From Tubulanus polymorphus (Eukaryota > Nemertea > Palaeonemertea > Tubulaniformes > Tubulanidae): 64,000 bases of DNA. The position numbers and the translations under genes were made by a program. This document shows positions 55,701 to 64,000 of the stretch, piece after piece; the stretch's first letter is position 1; each line of letters begins with the position of its first letter. The stretch is from NCBI RefSeq assembly GCF_964204645.1, contig NC_134029.1, positions 18,680,450-18,744,449 on the forward strand, in the 5' to 3' direction. Under the pieces are notes generated by a model that saw only the letters and a list, made by a program, of their open reading frames with translations, made no database searches and was not told the origin of the DNA.

Positions 55701-58700
55701 GACTTTATGTCCTGTGCGGGCGTTGTGTTTCTATTTAGATCGCTCTGCTTCACGGAGGGGTTCACGGGAGCGGTTATTTATTCCGCTGCTGGATCACCTA
55801 AAGGGTGATATTTCGCGGGACACAGTAGCCCGATGGGTCTCTTCAATGATCAAGGACATTTTATTGAAGGAGAATCTTTCCTCGGAGGGAGTCGTTTCTC
55901 ATCAAGTGAGGTCTATGGCTACTTCCTGCGCAGCCTTTTCGGGTGCTCCGTTGGAGGAAGTCTGTCGGGCCGCCTTTTGGAATTCACCGTCGACATTCAC
56001 GTCATTTTATTTACGGGATGTTTCAGGCCAGTTAGGCTCATTAGCTTCACTTGGTCCTGTTGTCATGGCTCAAGGTGTCCGTTCTTTCCGATCGGACCCT
56101 TTAGTGTAGAATATTTATGTAGCATTATCAGGATCACAGGGGGTGTATCCTTGTACATAGTTTGGGCTCATATCTGCAAGTATTAATTTCGCTAAATTCT
56201 GGGGGGGCCCCTGAGCTGGACGGACTCACTGTGGCCAACCGGTCTTCCCTGTGCTACAGTGCTCCATTCCGTGCTTGGGTAAGTGCTCTCTTTTTCCCTC
56301 TTACCTTGCGTTTGAGCGGTGGTTTTTCTATCTACCTTTCCCACCATCCTTGTGCTAGGCTAGTCTAGCAAAAACCATAGGAAAGGGTACAGTACTCGAC
56401 GGAAATATTACAATTTTTGGAACTAAAATTTGTATTTCCGAGTAGTACTTACCCTTTCCTATGGTGGGAATCCCGCCCACCTGCCCCGCATAGCTGTTTT
56501 TTTTGGTCTGCTATGACGAAAAAAGATGGCGGATTTCGCCGGTGGCTAAATGCAATACCGCAGGGCCGGGTCGTATAGAAAAACCATTGGCGATAAATCC
56601 AAATTTAGAAAATATTGGCAAAAACCATAGGAAAGGGTAAGTACTACTCGGAAATACAAATTTTAGTTCCAAAAATTGTAATTTTTGTGCGGCAAACAAA
56701 AAGTGTCAGGGCGGATTCGGGTGGCTTGAGGAGTAATACAGGGCGGATATGGACAGCATGAGGAATAACACTGGGCGGATATGGGCAACTTGAGTGCTAA
56801 TGGGTTAATCCTAAGTAATTTCATGTCTTGCAGAAATCGATCCGAACATTGTCGGCTCCGAGGGTAAAGCATACTTGTATAAACCAGCGACAGGTAATAA
56901 CGACGAAGTCGAAGATCTGGCCAAGAACATGTGGGGACTGACGATGAGGATAGAGGATGACGACGATAAAAGCAGCGGTATTAGTGATAATGAGTCGCAG
57001 AGCGGCGATGAACTCGACAGCGACATGTCATTCGGCGACGGTGAACCGCTTCCGGTCGATGAGGACGAAGACTCTCAAAGTAAGTTATTAAGTCGAGCAA
57101 CCAGGATCGAAAAATTATGATTATTCACACCACTTAAGGATTACTTTGCTATGTTTTCAGTGTTCTATACGGAGGTGTTAGATACACTGGATCGAGCGGA
57201 AGAGGAGGACCAAGATGCTGAAAATATCATCCTTGAAATCAATTCATTAAAGTACGTACGAACTCGTTGAATGGGCCAAAAAACGCTCATGTTATTGCAG
57301 CTTATGAAATCTTTATTGTGGTAAACATCTTGATTCAACAGAAATTCTTAGCCATGTGCGAAATAAGTACCATTTTAAACAGAATTCGATATTATTCTTA
57401 AAATGAATCAATGAAATTATATGTTTTTTTCCTCCTGGCAGACATGCGTATAACATCGCTATAAAAGAAGTCAATGAACTAGTCGTACGTTGTATCGGAG
57501 AACATATATGCGTTAAAAATCCACATCTAGAAAACGTTCAGTTGTTGGCAGTATTTCTAAAGGTCAGTTTACTATTTGTCAACGGTAAATGAATTTCAAA
57601 ACCAGCGGCCAGTTGCTCAAAAGTTGGTTAACCAGTGGATAGTTGTCGTGGTGACAATCAAAACTTGATTGATTGTTACCAGGCGTTTATCTGCCATCTT
57701 TAATCTACTTTAAAGCAGCAAAGACAGTTCTCCGTAATTTCTTGGCAAAACTTCATGAGGAAGGAAGATTTTACTGGCAGACGAATTACTTTTCCGTGTA
57801 AAACTTGTTTCTGATGAGGAATGGAATCATTGAATAAGGATTTTATTTGCCACTCTCAATATTTGTTACTCTTAAAGTTAGCCCCAGCATTCATTATTCT
57901 GAATGATTTCCTCCTTGCCTTGAAATTGTGTATTCTTACTGATTTCACTGGATTCTTTGATTATATGAGGTTTTAGTTTATTAAGGGGCTATGTACCAGG
58001 GGGCTAGTTGCATTCACTTTTCATCCGTCCATCTGTCTAGACAGAATGCAGTCTTACTGGTTAGTTTTCAACATGCTTTGATGTATGGCCTTAATACTTG
58101 GTCTATGTATCTATCTCTCCTTTCCCTCTTCAACCCTTAATGTGGGCCAATCAGAATCAAGATGGCCGACTTGTGGCCATTGTAGTTCGGCCAAACCAGC
58201 ACACTTTTGAAGTTTTTATGAAAAATTTTGAAGAAGCTTTGATCAATTATCTTTAGGTTTGTATGTATACAATGCATCCTGGGGCTGAGTGACAACCAGG
58301 GGTAAAATGGGACGATCAAGAAATAAGATGGCTGATTAGCCAAGTTTTAGATCATGACAGGTTCAGCGATTGCAGGGATTTTCAAGTCTTTGGCTTCTGC
58401 ATACATTCACCAGGGGGCGTTGAATGGTAAAATTACGAAGTATTTCCATTTATGTTGGTTCCTATGTATAATTTGGAATATGATCAATTGCAGAAGTTGT
58501 AGCTCGTGACGTTTCAAGATCACTGGTTTCTGTATACGGTATGTTCACCAGGGGGCCTTGAATATTGAAATTGTCAGATTGTCAAGCATTTACCTGTTCC
58601 CAAGTGGGCATGCTGTACCTGGACCCCTAGTTATTAATCATTTTCTCTCATAGTTACTGAAAAAATGGATGAAGGTTTTACGGAATTATATAAAAAATTC

Positions 58701-59645
58701 AGAAGCACAGAAACACTGTTTAACAGGACTTGAGGTAAGCTTTCACTGGAAACTACCCAATAAAACTGAGATGTTAAGAATTGTGTGGTGGAGATTACAT
58801 TAATTTAGGAAAAATTCATAACAGTTTTGTCAAAATAACAGTACATATATATATATATACAGTATAACAGTCAAAATAACAGTACAAATTCGCCAGGCTT
58901 ATTCATTAAACACATTGATTTAACTTTAACATCCTCATAGGAACTGTGCCTTCAACAGGATAAAATGAAAGTGATACTGCTGAAGGTGCTAAATTTCTTG
59001 TACGATCAAGAAATCCTTTCGGAAGAGGTGATCATACATTGGCATAAAACGGTGCCATCGACGGGGGATCAGGCTATGAGAATTTCAATTAGAAAACAAG
59101 TACGTATATGTAATATCCGTAGTGCCACTACATTTAGATACGGTGGAACCTCGTTACGGCAAACTTCACAGGACCAGAAAATATGTTCGTTATAACCAAT
59201 AGTTCATTATACCCAGTATATGAAATGATTAAACTTTCTTACTTGAGACGAAATTCTATACTTGTTATACCCGATGAATTGTTGTATCCGAGTTCGTTGT
59301 AACGAGGTTCCACTGTAGTTGAAACTGATATGCCTCAAAATCCTGCAAAGAAATATACTTTCCTAGCTAGTACAGCAGACTCTGCTCATGTTTGATCTTT
59401 TTGGATTGTGAAAGTTTGTTAGACTTGACTAAGAGTAATGGATGGTCGATACACTTCGCATTGTTCATCCATAAATAATTCCATCAAATATCCCTATCTG
59501 AGTCTTTATCAGAGTTTGGTTATATCCAACGTGAGTAGAGACTTGTTTATCAACTTCATTTGGTTGATTTCTCTAGGTGGATCCATTTGTAACGTGGTTA
59601 GAAGAAGCCGAAGAAGAGTCGTCGGATGATGATGATGAAGATTGA
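43790..59645 (+). CDS. EIF2B5: Translation initiation factor eIF2B epsilon, 15 exons
   Basis: Exons 43790-43912, 45539-45663, 46203-46388, 47044-47218, 47991-48146, 48794-49005, 49827-49927, 50057-50202, 50891-51008, 56834-57079, 57161-57251, 57442-57562, 58654-58734, 58941-59099 and 59577-59645, all in phase: 702 aa. N-terminal nucleotidyl-transferase-like domain ([27 protein letters not shown]), left-handed beta-helix hexapeptides ([33 protein letters not shown]), an acidic linker with NMWGL, and a C-terminal W2/HEAT domain ending in the EEAEEESS acidic tail (about 680-702). It is the catalytic subunit of the GEF that recharges eIF2 with GTP. Intron 9 is enlarged to 5.8 kb by a nested DIRS element, with normal splice sites on both sides. 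Confidence 0.95.
44085..44445. repeat. Foldback element in EIF2B5 intron 1
   Basis: Inverted arms: CCAGTCTATACATCTAGCC, CGCCCAGAATTTTTGGG and AAACCCT-containing segments in the left half pair with the right half (TGGCTAGATATATAGACTGG, CCCAAAAAATTCTGGGCG). Divergence is moderate, so it is older than the foldback at 3508-5868. No TSD found. Confidence 0.6.
44925..45135 (+). repeat. SINE-like repeat
   Basis: GTGGGTTCGAATCTC resembles a polymerase III B box, followed by a tail with TTATCCACTGGTTATG and TTTGAGCGAACAGCTCC. Similar tails occur at about 9660-9720 and 57604-57700. In EIF2B5 intron 1. Confidence 0.45.
45741..46067. mobile_element. CATGGTTCCCACAG-ended MITE with 6-bp TSD, copy 2
   Basis: Ends CATGGTTCCCACAG and CTGTGGGAACAATG, flanked by TACTTT (45735-45740 and 46068-46073). 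It is an inverted-orientation relative of 30078-30409. In EIF2B5 intron 2. Confidence 0.75.
51519..51639. repeat. DIRS left inverted terminal repeat
   Basis: Nearly identical, in reverse complement, to 56518-56638 (starts ACCCTTTCCTATGG, ends CCGCCATCTTTTTTC). Confidence 0.9.
51838..53827 (+). pseudogene. DIRS gag-like ORF with one frameshift
   Basis: The first part (ATG 51838 to stop 52890) starts [12 protein letters not shown] and has a Cys-rich motif (C15, C28, C31, C39, C45, C48), then an Arg/Ser/Pro-rich region. The second part (to 53827) is in the next frame: [24 protein letters not shown], then a basic Gly/Ser tail ([11 protein letters not shown]). The two connect near 52887, where one reading frame ends just as the other becomes sensible, so a single indel is likely. 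An acceptor-like CAG sits a few bases before the first ATG. Confidence 0.75.
53694..55255 (+). pseudogene. DIRS reverse transcriptase/RNase H, RT active site deleted
   Basis: The RT N-terminal half is clear ([40 protein letters not shown]). At about 54300 it jumps, with a frame change, to [16 protein letters not shown]. The normal LPFGL-type motif and the YxDD catalytic box (by family knowledge about 60 residues in between) are absent. RNase H is intact to the eye: [37 protein letters not shown] supply the D, E, D, D residues. The frame stops at 55255 after PFPDRS. Confidence 0.85.
55235..56109 (+). CDS. DIRS tyrosine recombinase
   Basis: The domain begins near 55235 ([14 protein letters not shown]) in a frame different from RNase H and ends at 56109; the long open frame reaches further upstream as a shadow. 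Catalytic residues: Arg in SARRSEI (codon 55516), His and Arg in SHQVRSM (codons 55900 and 55909), Trp in AAFWNS, and the nucleophile Tyr in TSFYLRD (codon 56008). It would integrate the circular cDNA. A stretch normally between RNase H and this domain appears to be missing, so the ORF may lack its own start. Confidence 0.85.
56368..56465. repeat. DIRS internal complementary region
   Basis: 56368-56406 is the reverse complement of the left terminus (51501-51539), and 56407-56465 the reverse complement of the right terminus (56624-56682). The two are joined head to tail, as expected for a template that helps form the circle during DIRS replication. Confidence 0.85.
56518..56638. repeat. DIRS right inverted terminal repeat
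   Basis: Inverted copy of 51519-51639 (121 bp). Confidence 0.9.
57990..58632 (+). repeat. Dispersed repeat, short copy
   Basis: Same ends (CACTTTTCATCCGTCC, CCCAAGTGGGCATG) and the CACCAGGGGGC units of 10320-11362, in EIF2B5 intron 12. Confidence 0.65.
59139..59317. mobile_element. TA-flanked MITE, Tigger/pogo-like
   Basis: TA + CGGTGGAACCTCGTTA ... TAACGAGGTTCCACTG + TA, with GTTCGTTATAACC-like internal words. In EIF2B5 intron 14. A second member is at 60582-60778. Confidence 0.7.
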
Positions 59646-59693
59646 TTTATTTGAAGATAGAATTTTATAGAAAAAACATATTTGTTGACTTGA

Positions 59694-59699
59694 AATAAA
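59694..59699 (+). promoter_or_regulatory. AATAAA poly(A) signal of EIF2B5
   Basis: About 49 bp after the EIF2B5 stop codon, giving a very short 3'UTR. Confidence 0.6.
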
Positions 59700-60581
59700 T
59701 GAATGTGCCTAATTGTCGCTAAATAAATTATGTACGAGTCCATGTTGAATAATCGTTGTCATGTCTTTTCTTGTTGAGATCACATGATTTTAGAATTGAT
59801 ATTTGGTGTTTAACCAGCCAATAGAATAGATACTGGTGCATCGACGAAGTGCTCTTTTGGCATTGTAAGATCCTTCCTCTGACTTAGAATGCATAGTCAC
59901 GGCTTAGACTTAAGTCTAGTCTAAGACCAACTTACTTCTATATCCAATCTTACAAAATTAGACCAGTCTTAAGATTTAAGACTACTTTTGGACTTAAGTC
60001 ACGACTGCAACTGGGCCCAGGAGTTATTGTTACACTTATTGAAATCAAGGTGGAATAAACACTAGGGGTCGATTTTGGTCAACCGGGCTAGGTGTAGTGA
60101 CAACTCTGATTCTGGAACACCTACTGGTACATCTCACGGCTAGCACTTGAGGCAAGAAATAACTTTTTTTAAATGATTCTGTTCACCTGCTATAACCATA
60201 ACCAGTTCCCAGCAAGAAATCAAGCCAGAGAAGTGTTTCAGGTTTGTCTCGTTGCGTGGCTAGGCTTAACGTATAACTGTAAAGATACCAAACACATTGG
60301 CTGGTGTGTAAATAAATTACCAAGTACATGTACTTATGCAGGGGTTTCACTCAATACAAATCCCAGTTGCTATTCAAAGTTAATCAGGATGGCCACTTTG
60401 CACCTATCTACAAGATCCCTGAGTTTTTCCCGATTCTCTGAGTTTTCCAGGTCAGCGGCCACCCGTTAACAATAAATTGTACCGGTTGAGTCGATGGTTT
60501 CTACATAAGCAAAACAGAGAACTATATCTAGAGATATCTGTACGTCTCTACCATCTGGAGGCTGCATGGGCAGATGATCGA

Positions 60582-60778
60582 TAGAGTGGAACCTCAGTAA
60601 CACAAATCTTGCGAGCAAAGTGAAATTGTTGTATCAAGCGGGTTTCGTATCATCAAAAACAGGATTCGTAAGCTGGGACATGCTGGATATAATCGTAATA
60701 AACGTGTTTCGTATTATCTAAAGCTTCATTGATATGAATATGTTCGCTGGGACCTGCTCGAAAACGAGGCTCCGCTGT
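60582..60778. mobile_element. TA-flanked MITE, Tigger/pogo-like
   Basis: GAGTGGAACCTCAGTAA left end and ACGAGGCTCCGCTG right end, between TA dinucleotides. More diverged than 59139-59317. Confidence 0.5.
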
Positions 60779-61279
60779 ATATACAAATTGAGAGCACAAA
60801 AGCCTCCTACAATCTGATAATGAATTACATGAAACTAAATTTTTCAGTTGCCAATAAATATATTTACAAATAACAAGTGCAACATGTACACCATAAAGAT
60901 AAAAATCTCCAAAAAAACTACAAATTAATCACTATATTTTAGATTTTTCATAGTTGGACGGATATCTGAATATATTTTGCTAGTACCGGTAATTACTGGA
61001 CGGGGTTTATTCGTCTTTAGAAGATACAATCATATAATTTTAGATCACAGACACTTAAAAATTAGGCTTTTGAATTCAAAATCCATCGGAGTAGAAATGG
61101 AATGCTTCGTTCACAGATTTCTATGAGATTCACAAGGCTTTGCAAATCCTAATATTACATAAAACTATCACGTTACGATGGTCCATCTTTGTAAGTCCTA
61201 AAAAAAATACTTTGATTATTTTTCGAAATGTCAATCAATGTCGACGCAAGAAGCTCATCAACACTTAATATTTGCGCTT

Positions 61280-63570
61280 TTATATTTTCTGGTAGAAAGA
61301 TGCCTCCATACTATCGGTCCTCAGCAGATCACCAGGGTGATGAATAAGATCGACGATGTACGATTTTGGTGGATATTTTGGAGCTCCAGGCTGCAACAAG
61401 TAAACAAACAAATTCCTGATCATGTTAGTAATCCCAAGAGCAAAAAATCCCCAATTAAGCCCACACAAGGGATTTCCTTAGGTAAGGTTACTACAGCAGG
61501 AGTAACAAATAATATGCAAAATGAAAGCGAATCGGTTATAAATAAAATTTCACTATGGTATTTTGTGAAGCAATAAGTAATATTTTTATCGAGGCACCTG
61601 TCTTTTCCAGAACTAAACTGAAATTCGGTTTTATTGTGAAAAATTCAACCTACCGTAGTAGTTTCATCACAAAGCATCACCTCGTTCCAGGCTCGATTAT
61701 ATTCGCCTCTCACTAGCGAACAAGGTACGGCAATTCTATCGGCAAGAGCCTGCAAGAAAAATGTCGACATTCAAATGAAATATCCGATCACGATTCGAGA
61801 GCAGCTAGAAATAGGAATTCATGAGTTTCATCGCAATATGCTATCTTAAACCAGGGAATCTAAATTAGGTCGTTTACAAGATTGGGACTGTGAATACAGT
61901 GTACTGGCAAACCAAACCTTGGAGCAGAATGATTATACTGAGGCAGAACTGATTCCTTTTTGAATAATTTGACATAGACATTGTAGCTTAATTGAAAATG
62001 AACTAGAAATTAGTCTGATTTTGAGAGTATTTATTTTACTTTTGCGGTATTGACCCTCAAATAGAGGCGGTAGCTTCACTTCATACCTCAACCTACTAAG
62101 TCCCACTCAGGGCATTATCAGCAGATTCATGGTTTCTTATTACCAATAAGGGGCAATGCCAGAGAAGAAGCTTCGACCAAGAAACTGATACTTTCAAAAT
62201 ATAATCCCATGAATTATGGTATTGACAATACCAGTAGGTCCACGTGAAAGACTGATGACTGAATCCGTGACATTGGTTCTGACGACTGAAAAATGCATGC
62301 AATTTTATCGCGATACTTATCACGTTTCATTCGTTACCTTGAACAATATACTTCTGTGATAATGTATGCCAGCGTTAATAGTCCCGATTGGAATAACATT
62401 AGACTGTAAATTATATTTCAGTTGACTGATTTGTAGTTCGTAACTGAAATTTGACACTTGTCCTTTTTCGATTGCACCACCCATACGATCAGCAACGAAC
62501 CTAAAATGAGTATCAACAAATACCGTAAGATGATCTGGCTTAGGGGCATATTTCTCAAGAGACAAGTAGGGTTGCAATTTGGCCAAGAGCCCGCTTTGTC
62601 GACTCACTAATGTCTATTTCAAATTGACTTGAGAGTGCATTAGATGGCCTAGCTCAGTTAGTTTTGTTGGATTTTGGTTATCTGATAAAAGTGTTATTAG
62701 GACCAGAACAGACTGGCAGTTGACCTAAAACATCGTTTTTTAATCCAGTCTTCACTGTATTGAAGGATTAGATAAAAATTCTTCATTGAAAGGATGGCAT
62801 CATAGAAAAAGAGACACAATTTTCTTGAAAAAATAAAGTTTAACAATATGTTTCCATGCCTACCCTGACAACTGAAGTTTGGAATGTATGCATGGAAAGA
62901 TATAGTTAAACATTCAAATCATGGAATCACTTTTCTTTATTCAACTGCTTTCAATGAAGACTTTCTGGATATCCTTCAATACAGTTTGAAAACGATTAAA
63001 AACCAATGTTTTAGGTGAACGCCAGTCCTCTCTGATCCTAATAGGACTTACCGGTATATCAGGTTTGGTATGTCCACCAAACTAATTGAGCAAGGTAACC
63101 TTATGTGCTCTCAAGTCAAGTTGAAATAGACAGTAGTACCAGAGAGAAGGATCATAATACAAATACATATGTGAGCTATTTTCATCGCAGAGGCTATTAT
63201 CCAATCATCCAAAATATTAGATTTCCAGGAAAAGAAGTAGTCAATCAGGCTGGTAATGTTGCCAAAACATAGAGATCAATTCTTCGATATTTTCAAATCA
63301 ATTATATGTTAAGAAAATATTCAACAGCTACTACTACAACCAATACAGTTTTATGCATGCTCTATCGGCAATATATCTTACTCGGCTAATGCAACTACTT
63401 GTTCTTTCATTGACCCCAATGGCAATACTTTCTCGGTGACCATATCAACATATTTGCGCAACATATCATCGACTGGTGGTACAAATGTACTTTCTTCTAT
63501 GGGTTCTTCCTTTTCTTGTTTTTCTTTCGTCGATTGACGTGATTTTTCGGCTGATTTTTCACGTGGTTTC
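61280..63570 (-). CDS. ARMC3: ARMC3, last four exons (C-terminal EDR1-like domain)
   Basis: Exons 63570-63382, 62500-62338, 61749-61654 and 61390-61280 join in phase and end in a TAA; the rest lies beyond the right edge. The first encodes a Lys/Glu-rich linker then YVDMVTEKVLPLGSMKEQV. The next three give FVADRMGGAIEKG, LKYNLQSNVIPIG, HYHRSILFK, ALADRIAVPCSLVRGEYNRAW and PPKSYIVDLIHHPGDLL. This is the transglutaminase/peptidase-like fold seen at the C-terminus of ARMC3 and in plant EDR1 kinases. The armadillo repeats are not in the window, so the identification rests on the C-terminal domain, which in animals is typical of ARMC3, a protein linked to cilia and sperm. Confidence 0.82.
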
Positions 63571-64000
63571 CTACGAACAACATCGATCAAAATAGTTCAT
63601 CATCGAAAGAGCAATCAAGAATATGAAATCGAAACCATCAGGGCCTACGTAACACAGTTCCCAGATGCCGAAGACTAATGCACACAATATCAAACGTTTT
63701 GCACAACCTGAAGTACCGGTACATAGGCTCTGAAAAGCATTTGCAGTAGCAGGTAGCATCTGCTATCCAAAATACTAGATAAAGTTCACTTGAAACGATG
63801 ACTACCTCCATAAATCAGATATCTCTAATTAAAATAATCCAATATGAACCCAATCTTAACAGAGTTCTATGGTATACACAGTAGATCAATGGAGCGTGTA
63901 AACCATCTTTTAGGCTAAGCTATCTGTACATTATTATTATAATTCTTGATAGAAAATATTCTTTTTTAAGAAAACAGGTCTAGGAGCAAGCGTTTGCGAA

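Larger units (their letters stand above)
51501..56682 (+). mobile_element. DIRS-like tyrosine-recombinase retroelement, 5.18 kb
   Basis: Order: inverted terminal repeat, gag-like ORF, RT/RNase H, tyrosine recombinase, internal complementary region, inverted terminal repeat. The ends ATTTCCGTCGAG and AAAAATTGTAAT were fixed using the internal complementary region and the intact MITE copy at 36052; the host join is ACCAT/TTTTGTGC with no target duplication, as expected for recombinase integration. The ITRs (51519-51639, 56518-56638) are 121 bp. The element has lost function: a gag frameshift, a deletion in RT and another between RNase H and the recombinase. Confidence 0.92.
51288..56808. mobile_element. 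TTAA-flanked MITE split by a DIRS element
   Basis: TTAA + CCCATCAGCACTCAGG at the left and GAGTGCTAATGGG + TTAA at the right, matching 36052-36510. The left half is 51288-51500 and the right half 56683-56808. In EIF2B5 intron 9. Confidence 0.8.
59646..61279. other. Intergenic region between convergent EIF2B5 and ARMC3
   Basis: It holds the 3'UTR of EIF2B5 (AATAAA at 59694-59699), a partial GGCCAGTTGCA-family MITE near 59889-60016, two small MITEs (about 60385-60466 and 60582-60778) and the ARMC3 3'UTR (possible minus-strand AATAAA at 61006-61011). No other gene recognised. Confidence 0.5.

Noticed and set aside
61238-61576. 112-codon plus-strand ORF
   Set aside because: Antisense to the ARMC3 terminal exon.
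63571-63759. 62-codon minus-strand ORF at the right edge
   Set aside because: It lies directly upstream of an ARMC3 splice acceptor, so it is intron.

Overview
This is nuclear DNA from an animal: spliced genes with GT-AG introns, many short inverted-repeat transposons and tRNA-derived SINEs, and two large retroelements. Intron-rich orthologues, a DIRS-type retroelement, SINEs with a shared tail and TTAGGG-like interstitial repeats point to a marine invertebrate, possibly a lophotrochozoan such as a mollusc. That placement is inference.

Layout. 1-6100 (minus strand) is a run of small secreted, cysteine-rich genes: a protein with signal peptide, integrin-beta EGF and beta-tail segments (1-1824, running off the left edge); a short secreted-protein-like gene with a homopolymer frameshift (1885-2219); a five-repeat knottin-like protein (2463-3158); and a cysteine-rich exon split by a 2.36-kb inverted-repeat element (3508-5868). 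That element carries an unfamiliar AT-rich ORF and has a perfect 6-bp target duplication. 7019-13174 (+) is a complete six-exon torsin AAA+ ATPase. 14226-21801 is a tandem duplication whose first copy is split by a 5.3-kb LINE. 22011-43466 (minus) is a complete 20-exon class III PI3-kinase gene (PIK3C3/VPS34, 895 aa), with a candidate small two-exon gene inside intron 5. Head-to-head with it, 323 bp away, is a complete 15-exon EIF2B5 (eIF2B epsilon, 702 aa; 43790-59645, +). Its intron 9 holds a DIRS-like tyrosine-recombinase retroelement (51501-56682) nested inside a TTAA-flanked MITE. 61280-63570 (minus) is the 3' end of ARMC3, convergent with EIF2B5.

The four recognised host genes (torsin in the ER/nuclear envelope, VPS34 in endosome/autophagy lipid signalling, eIF2B in translation initiation, ARMC3 in ciliated and sperm cells) form no pathway; only PIK3C3 and EIF2B5 appear to share a promoter. 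Exon boundaries were placed by eye from splice consensus, reading phase and recalled family conservation; no alignment was run. The most unusual items are the inverted-repeat element, the stand-alone integrin-stalk-like gene and the nested DIRS insertion with base-exact junctions.
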